Shown one piece after another: positions 15,376 through 24,383 of a DNA stretch of 64,000 nucleotides (its first letter is position 1; each line of letters begins with the position of its first letter). The notes below the pieces were generated by a model. The model saw only the letters and a program-made list of their open reading frames with translations. It was not told the origin of the DNA and did not search any database. The translations under genes and the position numbers were made by a program. This stretch comes from Parvibaculum sp. (GTDB lineage: Bacteria; Pseudomonadota; Alphaproteobacteria; Parvibaculales; Parvibaculaceae): contig JARLIS010000058.1 in NCBI GenBank assembly GCA_031291615.1, forward strand, positions 1-64,000. Direction: 5' to 3'.

Positions 15376-16263
15376 TCAGACGTCGGCTATTTCTTCCTGC
15401 CGATAGCCTTGCAGATAGAGCAGCGCCGTCAGGTCGCCATGATCGATGCGCGCATCGGCGGCTTCGGCGACGACGGGCTTTGCATGGAGCGCGACGCCGA
15501 GGCCCGCTTCCTCGATCATGCCCAGATCGTTCGCGCCGTCGCCCACCGCCATGGTTTCGTGGTGGGCGAGGCCCAGTTCGTCGCGGAGCCGCACCAACGC
15601 CTCGATCTTCGCTTCGCGGCCGAGGATCGGCTCGGCGACGCCGCCGGTGAGCCTGCCGTCGACGAAGATGAGCCGGTTGGCCTGGTGGGTGTTGAAACCC
15701 ACCGCATGGGCGACGCGCTCGGTGAAATAGGTGAAGCCGCCGGAGACGAGCGCGCAGGCGTGTCCGTGCTCACGCATGGTGTGGACAAGCGCGCGGCCGC
15801 CCGGCGTTTCGGTGATGCGTTCGCGATAGACTTTTTCGAGGGAGGCGAGGGGCAGCCCCTTCAACAGGCCGACCCTCTCCCTGAGAGCCGGTTCAAAGGC
15901 GATCTCGCCGCGCATGGCGCGCTCGGTGATGCCGGCGATTTCCTGCCTGAGGCCAAGCTCGGCAGCCAGTTCGTCGATGCATTCCTGCTGGATGATGGTC
16001 GAGTCCATGTCGGCGACGAGGAGGCGTTTGCGGCGGCCTTCGGCGGGCTGGACGGCAAGGTCGATATGGATGCCCGACAGCGCCTTGCGCAGCGCCGCTT
16101 CCACGGTCTTGCCATCGGCGGCCTCGAATGCGATGTCGCAGGCCATGCCGCGGGAGAGCCAGACGGGCGCTTGCGGCGAGGGCAGTTGCGCAATGGCGGC
16201 CGCGACATGCTCGTCGCGGAGCGCGGTGATGTGATTGCCTATAAGCGTCAGGACGTATTTCAT
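15376..16263 (-). CDS. serB: Phosphoserine phosphatase
   Basis: A 295-residue HAD-family enzyme catalysing the last step of serine synthesis. The N-terminal ~80 residues form an ACT-like regulatory region. The HAD motifs follow: nucleophile DMDSTIIQQECIDELA (DxDxT), motif II ALVSGGFTYFTERVA, the Lys of motif III in KIEALVRLRDELGL, and motif IV AVGDGANDLGMIEEAG. RAMRGEIAFEPALRERVGLLKG is the phosphoserine-binding cap segment typical of SerB. The start at 16263 is divergent from miaA, with only 26 bases between start codons, so their promoters must overlap the neighbouring coding sequences. Confidence 0.95.
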   Translation of the reverse strand: MKYVLTLIGNHITALRDEHVAAAIAQLPSPQAPVWLSRGMACDIAFEAADGKTVEAALRKALSGIHIDLAVQPAEGRRKRLLVADMDSTIIQQECIDELAAELGLRQEIAGITERAMRGEIAFEPALRERVGLLKGLPLASLEKVYRERITETPGGRALVHTMREHGHACALVSGGFTYFTERVAHAVGFNTHQANRLIFVDGRLTGGVAEPILGREAKIEALVRLRDELGLAHHETMAVGDGANDLGMIEEAGLGVALHAKPVVAEAADARIDHGDLTALLYLQGYRQEEIADV

Positions 16264-16289
16264 CGCGGGCGAACCGGAGGCTGGACGAA

Positions 16290-17237
16290 TTGAGCGAGCC
16301 GTTTGAAACCAAAGGCGCGATCCTTATTGCAGGGCCGACCGCCAGCGGCAAGTCCGCGCTGGCGCTTGCCGTGGCGGAGGCCTTCGGCGGCGAGATCGTG
16401 AATGCGGATTCGATGCAGGTCTATCGCGAGTTGCGGCTGCTGACCGCGCGGCCTTCGCCCGAGGACGAGGCGCGCGTGCCTCACCATCTCTATGGCGTGC
16501 TTTCGGGGGCGGAGAATTGCTCGGCCGGAAAATGGTCGCGGATGGCGGTGGAGGCCATTGCCGGCATCGAGGCGCGGGGGCGGGTGCCCGTCATCGTCGG
16601 CGGAACGGGCCTTTATTTCAGGGCCTTGACCGAAGGTCTTGCGCCCATTCCCGCCGTTCCCGAAGCCGTGCGGGAAGCGGTGCGGGCGGAAGTCGCCGCA
16701 TCCGACAACCCGCATGCGCTGCTCGTCGCGGCCGATCCCGAGCTTGCCGGCGTCATCCGGCCGTCGGACCGGCAGCGCATCGCGCGGGGCGTCGAGGTTG
16801 CGCGGGGGACCGGCAAGCCCTTGAGCCAATGGCATAAGGAGCCGCCTGCGCCGCTCATAAAGGGGCCGCTCGCGCGGATCGTGCTGGCGCCGGATCGCAG
16901 CTGGCTGAAAAGGCGGGCGGATGCGCGCTTCGAGGCGATGGTGGCGTCGGGGGCGGTGGAGGAGGCGGGTGCGCTTGCCGCGCTCGGCCTCGATCCCAGC
17001 CTGCCGCTGATGAAGGCGCTGGGTTTTCGCCCGCTTGCCAACTATGTATCTGGAAATATTGATCTTTCGACTGCGGTGGCGCGCGGGCAGGCCGAGACGA
17101 GGGCCTATGCGAAGCGGCAGGAGACCTGGTTTCGTACTCAGATGATTGCGTGGAGGCGCTTCGCTGCGCAAGATTCGGAAAGTGTTAAGGCTGAAATCTT
17201 TTCATTTATTGACGAATTGGGGTTGACCCGCAAATAG
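16290..17237 (+). CDS. miaA: tRNA dimethylallyltransferase
   Basis: A TTG at 16290 with GGAGG nine bases upstream starts (L)SEPFETKGAILIAGPTASGKSAL, 315 residues. MiaA transfers the dimethylallyl group to A37 of tRNAs reading UNN codons. Its P-loop is AGPTASGKS, followed by IVNADSMQVYRELRLLTARPS, the PHHLYGV motif, VIVGGTGLYFRAL, the RPSDRQRIARGVEV region, and GFRPLANYV and RAYAKRQETWFR in the C-terminal half. The length matches the family. Confidence 0.95.
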   Translation: MSEPFETKGAILIAGPTASGKSALALAVAEAFGGEIVNADSMQVYRELRLLTARPSPEDEARVPHHLYGVLSGAENCSAGKWSRMAVEAIAGIEARGRVPVIVGGTGLYFRALTEGLAPIPAVPEAVREAVRAEVAASDNPHALLVAADPELAGVIRPSDRQRIARGVEVARGTGKPLSQWHKEPPAPLIKGPLARIVLAPDRSWLKRRADARFEAMVASGAVEEAGALAALGLDPSLPLMKALGFRPLANYVSGNIDLSTAVARGQAETRAYAKRQETWFRTQMIAWRRFAAQDSESVKAEIFSFIDELGLTRK

Positions 17238-17277
17238 GCCTTGGTTAGGTTGCCCGCGCTTTCGCAGGCTCCCCGTT

Positions 17278-17302
17278 CGTCATGCCCCGCATCAGGCGGG
17301 GC
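17278..17302. repeat. REP-like hairpin in ilvB leader
   Basis: CGTCATGCCCCGC-ATCAG-GCGGGGC with a 7-bp stem, of the same CGTCATG-type family as the palindrome at 54529-54561. It lies 81 bases before ilvB and next to a second REP-like element at 17326-17363. Confidence 0.55.
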
Positions 17303-17325
17303 TTCCACGTTTCAGGGGATCAACG

Positions 17326-17363
17326 CAAGGCGGGGATGGCCTGGGCGAGCCGGGCCACGACGC
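17326..17363. repeat. REP-like dispersed element, copy 2
   Basis: The reverse strand reads CGTCGTGGCCCGGCTCGCCC and continues AGGCCATCCCCG. It aligns with the element at 5061-5100 over about 38 positions with few mismatches and has the same orientation relative to the downstream gene. It ends 20 bases before the ilvB start. Confidence 0.6.
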
Positions 17364-17382
17364 GTTTGAGAAGGATCGGATA

Positions 17383-19143
17383 ATGGCTACCCCCCAGGAG
17401 ATGTCGGGCGCGGAAATCGTCATCAAGGCGCTCATCGATCAGGGCGTGGACACGATTTTCGGCTATCCGGGCGGCGCCGTTCTGCCGATCTACGACGCGC
17501 TCTTCCATCAGAACAAGATCAAGCATGTTCTGGTTCGCCATGAGCAGGGCGCGGTTCATGCGGCCGAAGGCTATGCGCGTTCGACGGGCAAGCCGGGCGT
17601 CGTGCTGGTGACCTCGGGTCCGGGCGCGACCAATGCCGTTACCGGCCTCACCGACGCGCTGATGGATTCGATCCCCATTGTCTGCCTGACGGGGCAGGTC
17701 GCCACGCATCTCATCGGCACGGACGCATTCCAGGAATGCGATACGGTCGGCATCACGCGGCCTTGCACGAAGCATAACTGGCTCGTCAATTCGGCGAAGG
17801 AGCTGACGCGCGTCATGCATGAGGCGTTCTATGTCGCCACGCATGGCCGTCCGGGCCCGGTCGTCATCGACATTCCAAAGGACGTTCAGTTCCAGAAGGC
17901 CGAATATGTCGGCCCGCAGAACGTCGTCCATAAGACATACCGTCCGAAGATCAAGGGCGACATCGAGGCGATCAAGAAGGCGGTCGACCTCATCGCGGGC
18001 GCAAAGAAGCCGATCTTCTATACGGGCGGCGGCATCATCAATTCCGGGCCGCTCGCCTCGCAGCTTCTGCGCGACTTCGTCCGCATGACGGGCTATCCCA
18101 TCACATCGACGCTGATGGGCCTCGGCGCTTACCCCGCATCCGACAAGCAGTGGCTCGGCATGCTCGGCATGCATGGCACCTATGAAGCCAACAACGCCAT
18201 GCATGACTGCGACGTCATGATCAATATCGGTGCGCGGTTCGACGACCGGGTGACGGGGCGCATCGACGCCTTCTCGCCCAACTCGAAGAAGATCCATGTC
18301 GATATCGACGCCTCGTCGATCAACAAGGTCGTGCATGTCGATGTCGGCATCGTCGGCGACGCCGCGCATGTGCTTGAAGACATGATCCGCATCTGGAAGG
18401 CGAAGGTTGCCAAGCCCGACAAGGCGGCGCTCGCTTCCTGGTGGGCGCAGATCGAGGCCTGGCGCGCGCGCAAGTCGCTGGGCTTCAAGAATTCCGACGA
18501 CATCATCAAGCCGCAGCATGCCGTTCAGCGCCTTTATGAGCTGACGAAGAGCCGTGACACCTACATCACGACGGAAGTCGGCCAGCACCAGATGTGGGCG
18601 GCGCAGCACTATCATTTCGAAAAGCCGAACCACTGGATGACTTCGGGCGGCCTCGGCACGATGGGTTACGGCCTGCCTGCCGCCGTCGGCGTGCAGATCG
18701 CGCATCCCGATGCGCTCGTTATCGACATCGCCGGCGAAGCATCCGTGCAGATGACGATGCAGGAAATTTCGACGGCGGTTCAGTTCATGCTGCCGATCAA
18801 GATTTTCATTCTGAACAACGAATATATGGGCATGGTGCGCCAGTGGCAGCAGCTGCTTCACGGCGGGCGCTACTCGCATTCCTATTCGGATGCGCTGCCC
18901 GATTTCGTGAAGCTTGCCGAGGCCTATGGCGCGGTCGGCATCCGGGCCGAGAAGCCTTCGGAGCTCGACGGCAAGATCATGGAAATGATCAATGTGAAGG
19001 CGCCGGTCATTTTCGACTGCCGCGTCGATCAGCTCGAAAACTGCTTCCCGATGATCCCCTCGGGCGCTGCCCATAACGAGATGATCCTCGGCGACGATGC
19101 CGACGCCCCGACCGTCACCGAAGCGGGCAAGATGCTCGTATAA
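17383..19143 (+). CDS. ilvB: Acetolactate synthase large (catalytic) subunit
   Basis: A 586-residue ThDP enzyme, first step of branched-chain amino acid synthesis. MSGAEIVIKALIDQGVDTIFGYPGGAVLP opens the PYR domain, with the catalytic Glu in VRHEQGAVHAAEGYAR and TSGPGATNAVTGL. The FAD/middle domain has FYTGGGIINSG. The ThDP/PP domain has TSGGLGTMGYGLPAAVG and a motif reading DIAGEASVQM...NNEYMGMVRQWQ. The metal-binding GDx position is GE here rather than GD. IlvH follows 102 bases downstream. The upstream 145 bases hold two repeat elements and no obvious leader peptide. Confidence 0.95.
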   Translation: MATPQEMSGAEIVIKALIDQGVDTIFGYPGGAVLPIYDALFHQNKIKHVLVRHEQGAVHAAEGYARSTGKPGVVLVTSGPGATNAVTGLTDALMDSIPIVCLTGQVATHLIGTDAFQECDTVGITRPCTKHNWLVNSAKELTRVMHEAFYVATHGRPGPVVIDIPKDVQFQKAEYVGPQNVVHKTYRPKIKGDIEAIKKAVDLIAGAKKPIFYTGGGIINSGPLASQLLRDFVRMTGYPITSTLMGLGAYPASDKQWLGMLGMHGTYEANNAMHDCDVMINIGARFDDRVTGRIDAFSPNSKKIHVDIDASSINKVVHVDVGIVGDAAHVLEDMIRIWKAKVAKPDKAALASWWAQIEAWRARKSLGFKNSDDIIKPQHAVQRLYELTKSRDTYITTEVGQHQMWAAQHYHFEKPNHWMTSGGLGTMGYGLPAAVGVQIAHPDALVIDIAGEASVQMTMQEISTAVQFMLPIKIFILNNEYMGMVRQWQQLLHGGRYSHSYSDALPDFVKLAEAYGAVGIRAEKPSELDGKIMEMINVKAPVIFDCRVDQLENCFPMIPSGAAHNEMILGDDADAPTVTEAGKMLV

Positions 19144-19153
19144 AAGCGTTTTT

Positions 19154-19190
19154 GGCCGCCGCCGCCGGGTTAACGCCCGCGGCGGCGGCC
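19154..19190 (+). other. Large GC-only hairpin between ilvB and ilvH
   Basis: GGCCGCCGCCGCCGGG and CCCGCGGCGGCGGCC form a 15-bp stem with one bulged C and a TTAACG loop. No T-run follows. It sits in the 102-base gap between the two acetolactate synthase subunit genes and could be a partial terminator, an RNA-stability element or a processing site. Confidence 0.6.
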
Positions 19191-19245
19191 GATCGGGCCC
19201 AAAAAGAGCTTCCCACTTCGCTGCATTCCCAATACAGAGACGCCC

Positions 19246-19758
19246 ATGACGAAAGAGACCAGCATCGAACGGCACACGATCGCCGTCCTCGTGGACAACG
19301 AGGCGGGCGTATTGGCGCGCGTCATCGGCCTCTTTTCGGGGCGCGGCTACAATATCGAGAGCCTGACGGTGGCCGAAGTCGACCAGGCCGAGCACACATC
19401 GCGGATCACCATCGTCACGGTGGGCACGCCCATGGTGATCGAGCAGATCAAGGCGCAGCTCGAGCGGCTGGTGCCGGTGCACAAGGTCGTCGACCTGTCG
19501 GTCGATGCGCCGGGCATCGAGCGCGAAATGGCGATGGTCAAGGTTGCGGGTACGGGCGAGAAGCGCGTCGAGGCGCTGCGTCTTGCCGATGCCTTCCGCG
19601 CCCGCGTCATCGACACGACGCATACTTCATTCGTGTTCGAGGTGACGGGCACGCCCGCCAAGATCGACGCCTTTATCGGGCTGATGCGCCCACTGGGGCT
19701 TGTGGATGTTTCGCGGACAGGTGTCGTCGCCATCGCGCGCGGCCCGGAAGCGATGTAA
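19246..19758 (+). CDS. ilvH: Acetolactate synthase small (regulatory) subunit
   Basis: A 170-residue protein with an N-terminal ACT domain: RHTIAVLVDNEAGVLARVIGLFSGRGYNIESLTVAEVDQ is the valine-binding ACT pattern, then TSRITIVTVGTP and EQIKAQLERLVPVHKVVDL. The C-terminal half (EREMAMVKVAG, FVFEVTGTPAKIDAFI, GLVDVSRTGVVAIARG) is the subunit's second domain. It confers feedback inhibition on IlvB. It is followed 36 bases later by ilvC. Length and motifs match IlvH/IlvN proteins of alphaproteobacteria. Confidence 0.96.
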   Translation: MTKETSIERHTIAVLVDNEAGVLARVIGLFSGRGYNIESLTVAEVDQAEHTSRITIVTVGTPMVIEQIKAQLERLVPVHKVVDLSVDAPGIEREMAMVKVAGTGEKRVEALRLADAFRARVIDTTHTSFVFEVTGTPAKIDAFIGLMRPLGLVDVSRTGVVAIARGPEAM

Positions 19759-20814
<1,056 letters not shown>

Positions 20815-20842
20815 CGTTCGCGCGAACAGCCTCATGCGTTTC

Positions 20843-20885
20843 AAAGGGCCTTCCGCGAAATTCGCGGAGGGCCCTTTCTCTTTTT
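20843..20885 (+). terminator. Strong rho-independent terminator of ilvBHC
   Basis: A stem of about 17 bp (AAAGGGCC-TTCCGCGAA / TTCGCGGA-GGGCCCTTT) followed by CTCTTTTT. The T-tract runs straight into GGAGCGAG, the likely ribosome site of the next gene. Confidence 0.92.
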
Positions 20886-20897
20886 GGAGCGAGTTCC

Positions 20898-21578
20898 ATG
20901 CCTCCTGCCCATATCCCGCACGGCGCCGCCATTGCCTTTCTGCATACGGCGGCGATCCATATCGAAACCTTCAATGCGCTGGGCCGCGAGATTGCGCCCG
21001 AGCTTTCGCTCGCCCATGCGGTGCGCGAGGATCTGCTGAGTGCGGCGGAGAAGGCGGGCTTCGTCACGCCTGCGCTCGACATGAAGACGCAAGAAGCGCT
21101 GATTGCGCTGGCCGAGGGCGGCGCGCGGGTCGTCGTCTGCACCTGTTCGACGCTCGGCGCATCGGCCGAGGCGCTGTCGGCCGAAATGAATGTCCCGATA
21201 CTCCGCATCGATCGGGCGATGGCCGATCTGGCCGTCGAGGCGGGCCGCGTCATCGGCGTCTGCGCCTGCATTCCGGCAACCGTGCCGAACACGCAGACGC
21301 TCATCCGCTCCTCGGCGGCAAGGGCAGGGCGCGAGGTCGAGATCAGGTCTTTCGTTTTCGACGATGTCTGGACGTCTTTCCGCGAAGGCAGATTGACCGA
21401 CTATTACGAGGGGATCGCCGCGCGGCTTCAGAAGGCGGCGGAAGGCGTCGATGTGCTGGTGCTTGCGCAGGCTTCCATGGCGCCGGCGGCGGCACTTTGC
21501 GGCGATCTGCCGGCACCGATCCTGTCGAGCCCGCGCATCGGTTTCGAGGCGGCGACACGGCTTGCCCGGGCGAGGTGA
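20898..21578 (+). CDS. Asp/Glu racemase family protein
   Basis: A 226-residue protein from an ATG with GGAGCGAG upstream. It has the two Cys-containing loops expected of the Asp/Glu/hydantoin racemase fold: VVVCTCSTLGASAEAL in the first half and GVCACIPATVPNTQTLI in the second. It also has PILRIDRAMADLA and LAQASMAPAAALC. HTAAIHIETFNAL at the N-terminus belongs to a less-characterised subgroup. The family racemises or isomerises small acids through paired Cys; the substrate here is unknown. It stands alone between the ilv terminator and the iron-uptake promoter. Confidence 0.78.
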   Translation: MPPAHIPHGAAIAFLHTAAIHIETFNALGREIAPELSLAHAVREDLLSAAEKAGFVTPALDMKTQEALIALAEGGARVVVCTCSTLGASAEALSAEMNVPILRIDRAMADLAVEAGRVIGVCACIPATVPNTQTLIRSSAARAGREVEIRSFVFDDVWTSFREGRLTDYYEGIAARLQKAAEGVDVLVLAQASMAPAAALCGDLPAPILSSPRIGFEAATRLARAR

Positions 21579-21594
21579 TGCGACGAATTGGCCG

Positions 21595-21624
21595 TTGACA
21601 TGTGTTGCGAATGATTATCACATG
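21595..21624 (+). promoter_or_regulatory. Promoter with Fur-like operator upstream of iron-uptake genes
   Basis: TTGACA at 21595-21600 is followed by TTGCGAATGATTATCACATG (21605-21624). The latter resembles half of a Fur-type box (AATGATTATC) and overlaps the spacer and -10 area (TATCAC at 21616, a short 15-base spacer). The position in front of a cupredoxin-FTR1 pair fits iron-responsive repression by Fur or Irr. The match is imperfect. Confidence 0.45.
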
Positions 21625-21658
21625 CTGAAATCGCAGCTCCAACATGTCGAATGGAATA

Positions 21659-21994
21659 ATGATGCGCGTTTCTCTCCCGGCCGCGATCCTCGCGGCAAGT
21701 CTCGGCTTTTCCGGCTTCGCGCTGGCGGACGATGCGGGCTATACGCTGACCATCAAGGATCACCAGTTCACGCCGACCACGCTTGAAATTCCGGCCGACA
21801 CGAAGGTGAAGCTCACCGTCAAGAATCTCGACCCGACGGCGGAGGAGTTCGAGTCCTACGATCTCAACCGCGAGAAAATCGTCGCGGGCAATGGTGAGAT
21901 CACGGTCTCCATCGGACCGTTGAAGCCGGGCACCTACAAGTTCTTCGGCGATTTCCATCAGGACACAGCAAACGGCACCATCGTCGTCAAGTAA
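21659..21994 (+). CDS. Periplasmic cupredoxin-domain protein of an iron-uptake pair
   Basis: An 111-residue protein from the first of two consecutive ATG codons at 21659 (21662 is equally possible and better spaced from GGA). The signal peptide reads MMRVSLPAAILAASLGFSGFALA, with cleavage before DDAG. The mature domain YTLTIKDHQFTPTTLEIPAD...KVKLTVKNLDPTAEEFES...KPGTYKFFGDFHQDTANGTIVV has the cupredoxin strand order. Canonical Cys/Met copper ligands are not evident, as is typical of the EfeO/FtrB-like cupredoxin domains that accompany FTR1 permeases. The FTR1 gene starts 13 bases downstream. Confidence 0.82.
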   Translation: MMRVSLPAAILAASLGFSGFALADDAGYTLTIKDHQFTPTTLEIPADTKVKLTVKNLDPTAEEFESYDLNREKIVAGNGEITVSIGPLKPGTYKFFGDFHQDTANGTIVVK

Positions 21995-22007
21995 GGTCCG
22001 TTCCGCG

Positions 22008-23585
22008 ATGCTCGCAACACTCATCATCGTCTTTCGTGAAGTCATCGAGGCGGCGCTGGTCATCAGCATAGTCGCGGCGGCGACCAAGGGCATTTCAGGC
22101 CGCAACCGCTGGCTGGCGCTCGGCGTCGGCGCGGGCATTCTGGGCGCCTGCCTCGTCGCGGGCTTTGCGGGACAGATCGCGTCGTCGCTCGAAGGTTCGG
22201 GGCAGGAAATCTTCAACGCCTCCATCCTCTTTCTCGCCGTGCTGATGCTCGGCTGGCACAACATCTGGATGGGAAGCCACGGGCGGGAGCTGGCGGCGGA
22301 AATGAGCGCGGTCGGACGCGATGTCATGTCCGGAGCGAAGCCGCTTTACGCCGTCGCCATAGCGGTCGGCATCGCCGTGCTGCGCGAAGGCTCCGAGGTC
22401 GCGCTCTTTCTCTATGGCATTGCGGCGGGCGGGGGCCTGACGGCATCTGGCCTTCTCGTCGGCGGCGCGATCGGCCTCGTTGCGGGCGCGGCGCTCGGCT
22501 ATGCGCTCTACAAGGGCCTCGTCGTTCTTTCCACAAGGACGCTCTTTGCCGTTACGAGCTGGATGATCCTGCTGCTTGCCGCAGGGCTTGCGGCGCAGGG
22601 TGCGAACTTCCTCGTGCAGGCAGGTATTCTTTCGCCGCTGGGCGAGGCGATGTGGGATACGTCATGGCTGCTTTCCGACCAGACGATTTTCGGCAAGATG
22701 CTGCATACGCTGATCGGCTATACGGCGCGGCCGACGCCGATCCAGCTCATCTTCTATGTGGCGACCATCGTGGTCATCGGCGGTCTCATGAAGATCATGA
22801 GCGGTGCTGCGCCCAAGAAATCGGCCGGCGTCGTGGCGGCGCTTGCCGTGACGGCCGTTGCTGCGGGATTGCTGCCGGGCGGCAAGGCCGAGGCGGCCGA
22901 TCTCTACATTTATTCGCCCTATGTCGAGAAGGGCGAGGCGGAAGTCGAGTATCAGGGCTATCGCACTTTTGGCAGCGATCCGTCCAAGGATAATGAACAG
23001 AAGCAGACGGTCAGTTTCGGTTACGGCGTCACCGACTACTGGGCGACCGAGATCGGCGGAAACTGGATGCGCGATCCGGGCGGCAAGACGCATTTCGACT
23101 CGACCGAATGGGAAAACCGGTTTCAGCTTACCGATCAGGGCGAGTATTTCGTCGATCTCGGCTTTGCGACGGAATACGAGCATGTCCGCAACCGCGATGG
23201 CGACAGCGATGAAATCGATTTCGGGCCTGTGATCGCCAAGGATATCGGCGATACGACGACGACGGCCAATCTGATTTTCGAGCGTCTTCTCGGTCCCCAT
23301 GCGGATGGCGGGCTCGGCGTCACCTATCGTTTGCAGGAGCGCTGGCGGCTCGACGAAGCCTTCGAGCCCGCGATCGAGGCCTATGGCGAATTCGGACGGG
23401 TCAATAATCTCGGTTCGGTCGACGAGCAGGAGCATCGCGCCGGTCCCGCCATACAGGGCGCGGTCAACGGCCCGAACTGGTTTCCCGGCAAGTTTCGCTA
23501 CAATGTGGGCTATCTCTTCGGCCTCACCAGCGCGACCGCGCGGGGCACGCTGAAGACCGTCATGGAATATGAGCTGAGGTTCTAG
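22008..23585 (+). CDS. FTR1 family iron permease fused to a C-terminal outer-membrane-barrel-like domain
   Basis: 525 residues. Residues 1-265 form a seven-helix FTR1/EfeU permease with two REXXE iron motifs, REVIE (10-14) and REGSE (126-130). Residues about 266-297 (PKKSAGVVAALAVTAVAAGL, then a short GGKAEAA stretch) look like a complete Sec signal peptide with an AxA site. Residues 298-525 alternate polar and hydrophobic residues in strands (DLYIYSPYVEKGEAEVEYQG, TVSFGYGVTDYW, FVDLGFATEYEH, KFRYNVGYLFGL) and end in YELRF, the C-terminal Phe pattern of outer-membrane barrels. FTR1 proteins are normally about 270-280 residues. The barrel could be released by cleavage or made separately from internal ATGs at 22788 or 22797. 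Confidence 0.8.
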   Translation: MLATLIIVFREVIEAALVISIVAAATKGISGRNRWLALGVGAGILGACLVAGFAGQIASSLEGSGQEIFNASILFLAVLMLGWHNIWMGSHGRELAAEMSAVGRDVMSGAKPLYAVAIAVGIAVLREGSEVALFLYGIAAGGGLTASGLLVGGAIGLVAGAALGYALYKGLVVLSTRTLFAVTSWMILLLAAGLAAQGANFLVQAGILSPLGEAMWDTSWLLSDQTIFGKMLHTLIGYTARPTPIQLIFYVATIVVIGGLMKIMSGAAPKKSAGVVAALAVTAVAAGLLPGGKAEAADLYIYSPYVEKGEAEVEYQGYRTFGSDPSKDNEQKQTVSFGYGVTDYWATEIGGNWMRDPGGKTHFDSTEWENRFQLTDQGEYFVDLGFATEYEHVRNRDGDSDEIDFGPVIAKDIGDTTTTANLIFERLLGPHADGGLGVTYRLQERWRLDEAFEPAIEAYGEFGRVNNLGSVDEQEHRAGPAIQGAVNGPNWFPGKFRYNVGYLFGLTSATARGTLKTVMEYELRF

Positions 23586-23589
23586 GGCT

Positions 23590-24324
23590 TCAGGTTCTGT
23601 CGCCCGGGAAGAACAGCGATTTGACGCCGCTGCGGTCGAAGTGCCGCCAGGCGCCTTCCGGCTGCGCCAGCCTGTCAGCTATCGCCCAGAGAACGAGCGG
23701 GTTGACGCCCATGCCGATATGGGTCGCCTGCACCTCTATATTGTCCGTTTGCGGACCTTCTTCCTCGAGGCAGGCTTCCCAGGGCACGACGCCGTCGGTT
23801 TTCGTATAGATCGAGGTGCAGGGGACGGGCGGAGCCTTGCGCAGGCGTTCGCCCAGCGCCGCATCGACTTCGCCGTCGACGCGGTAGCCGGCGCCGAAGG
23901 GACTGCCAAGCGTGATAACCTGCCGGACGAGGGCGGGGTTCTCGCGGGCGATTTCGCGGGCGTAGATGCCGCCCAGCGACCAGCCGACGAGGCTCATGCG
24001 ACGCTGATAGCGATTGGACAATTCCTTGAAGCGATCCCGGATGCCCTGACGGATTTCGCGGCTCGGGCCCCAGTTGCGGCCGAGCTTCCAGGGATGAACC
24101 TGATAGCCAAGCGCGGAGAGATAGCGGCGCAGCACCAAGGTCGAGCCGTCGCCCGCCAGCATGCCGGGCAGAACGAGGACGGCATGTCCGTCGCCTCTCG
24201 GCGCCTGCATCAGCGCGGGGAGGGCGGGAACCATCGAACCCATTTCGAGGAAGACGCGAAGCTCGCCCATGCGGGAGAAGATGCTTCGCTCGCCCGTGTC
24301 CAGGGTGGGCCTCGTTTCAGCCAT
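23590..24324 (-). CDS. Alpha/beta hydrolase (lipase/PGAP1-like)
   Basis: The ATG at 24324 with GGAGATC upstream gives 244 residues (MAETRPTLDTGERSIF). The much longer upstream open frame overlaps the CDF gene and is rejected. Fold markers are AVLVLPGMLAGDGST (oxyanion loop region), the nucleophile elbow SLVGWSLGGIYAREIA, the ITLGSPFGAG segment typical of PGAP1-like and triacylglycerol lipases, an Asp in TKTDGVVPW, and a His in QATHIGMGVNPL. No signal peptide is seen. It is convergent with the FTR1 gene, with four bases between the stops. Confidence 0.8.
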   Translation of the reverse strand: MAETRPTLDTGERSIFSRMGELRVFLEMGSMVPALPALMQAPRGDGHAVLVLPGMLAGDGSTLVLRRYLSALGYQVHPWKLGRNWGPSREIRQGIRDRFKELSNRYQRRMSLVGWSLGGIYAREIARENPALVRQVITLGSPFGAGYRVDGEVDAALGERLRKAPPVPCTSIYTKTDGVVPWEACLEEEGPQTDNIEVQATHIGMGVNPLVLWAIADRLAQPEGAWRHFDRSGVKSLFFPGDRT

Positions 24325-24383
24325 GACGGATCTCCGGTAGGGCGTGGCGGCGCATCCTAGCGCAACCGCGATGGTTCGGCACG

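Noticed and set aside
17320..19623. 767-codon minus-strand open frame
   Set aside because: Antisense shadow of ilvB and ilvH; the composition is typical of spurious frames opposite GC-rich genes.
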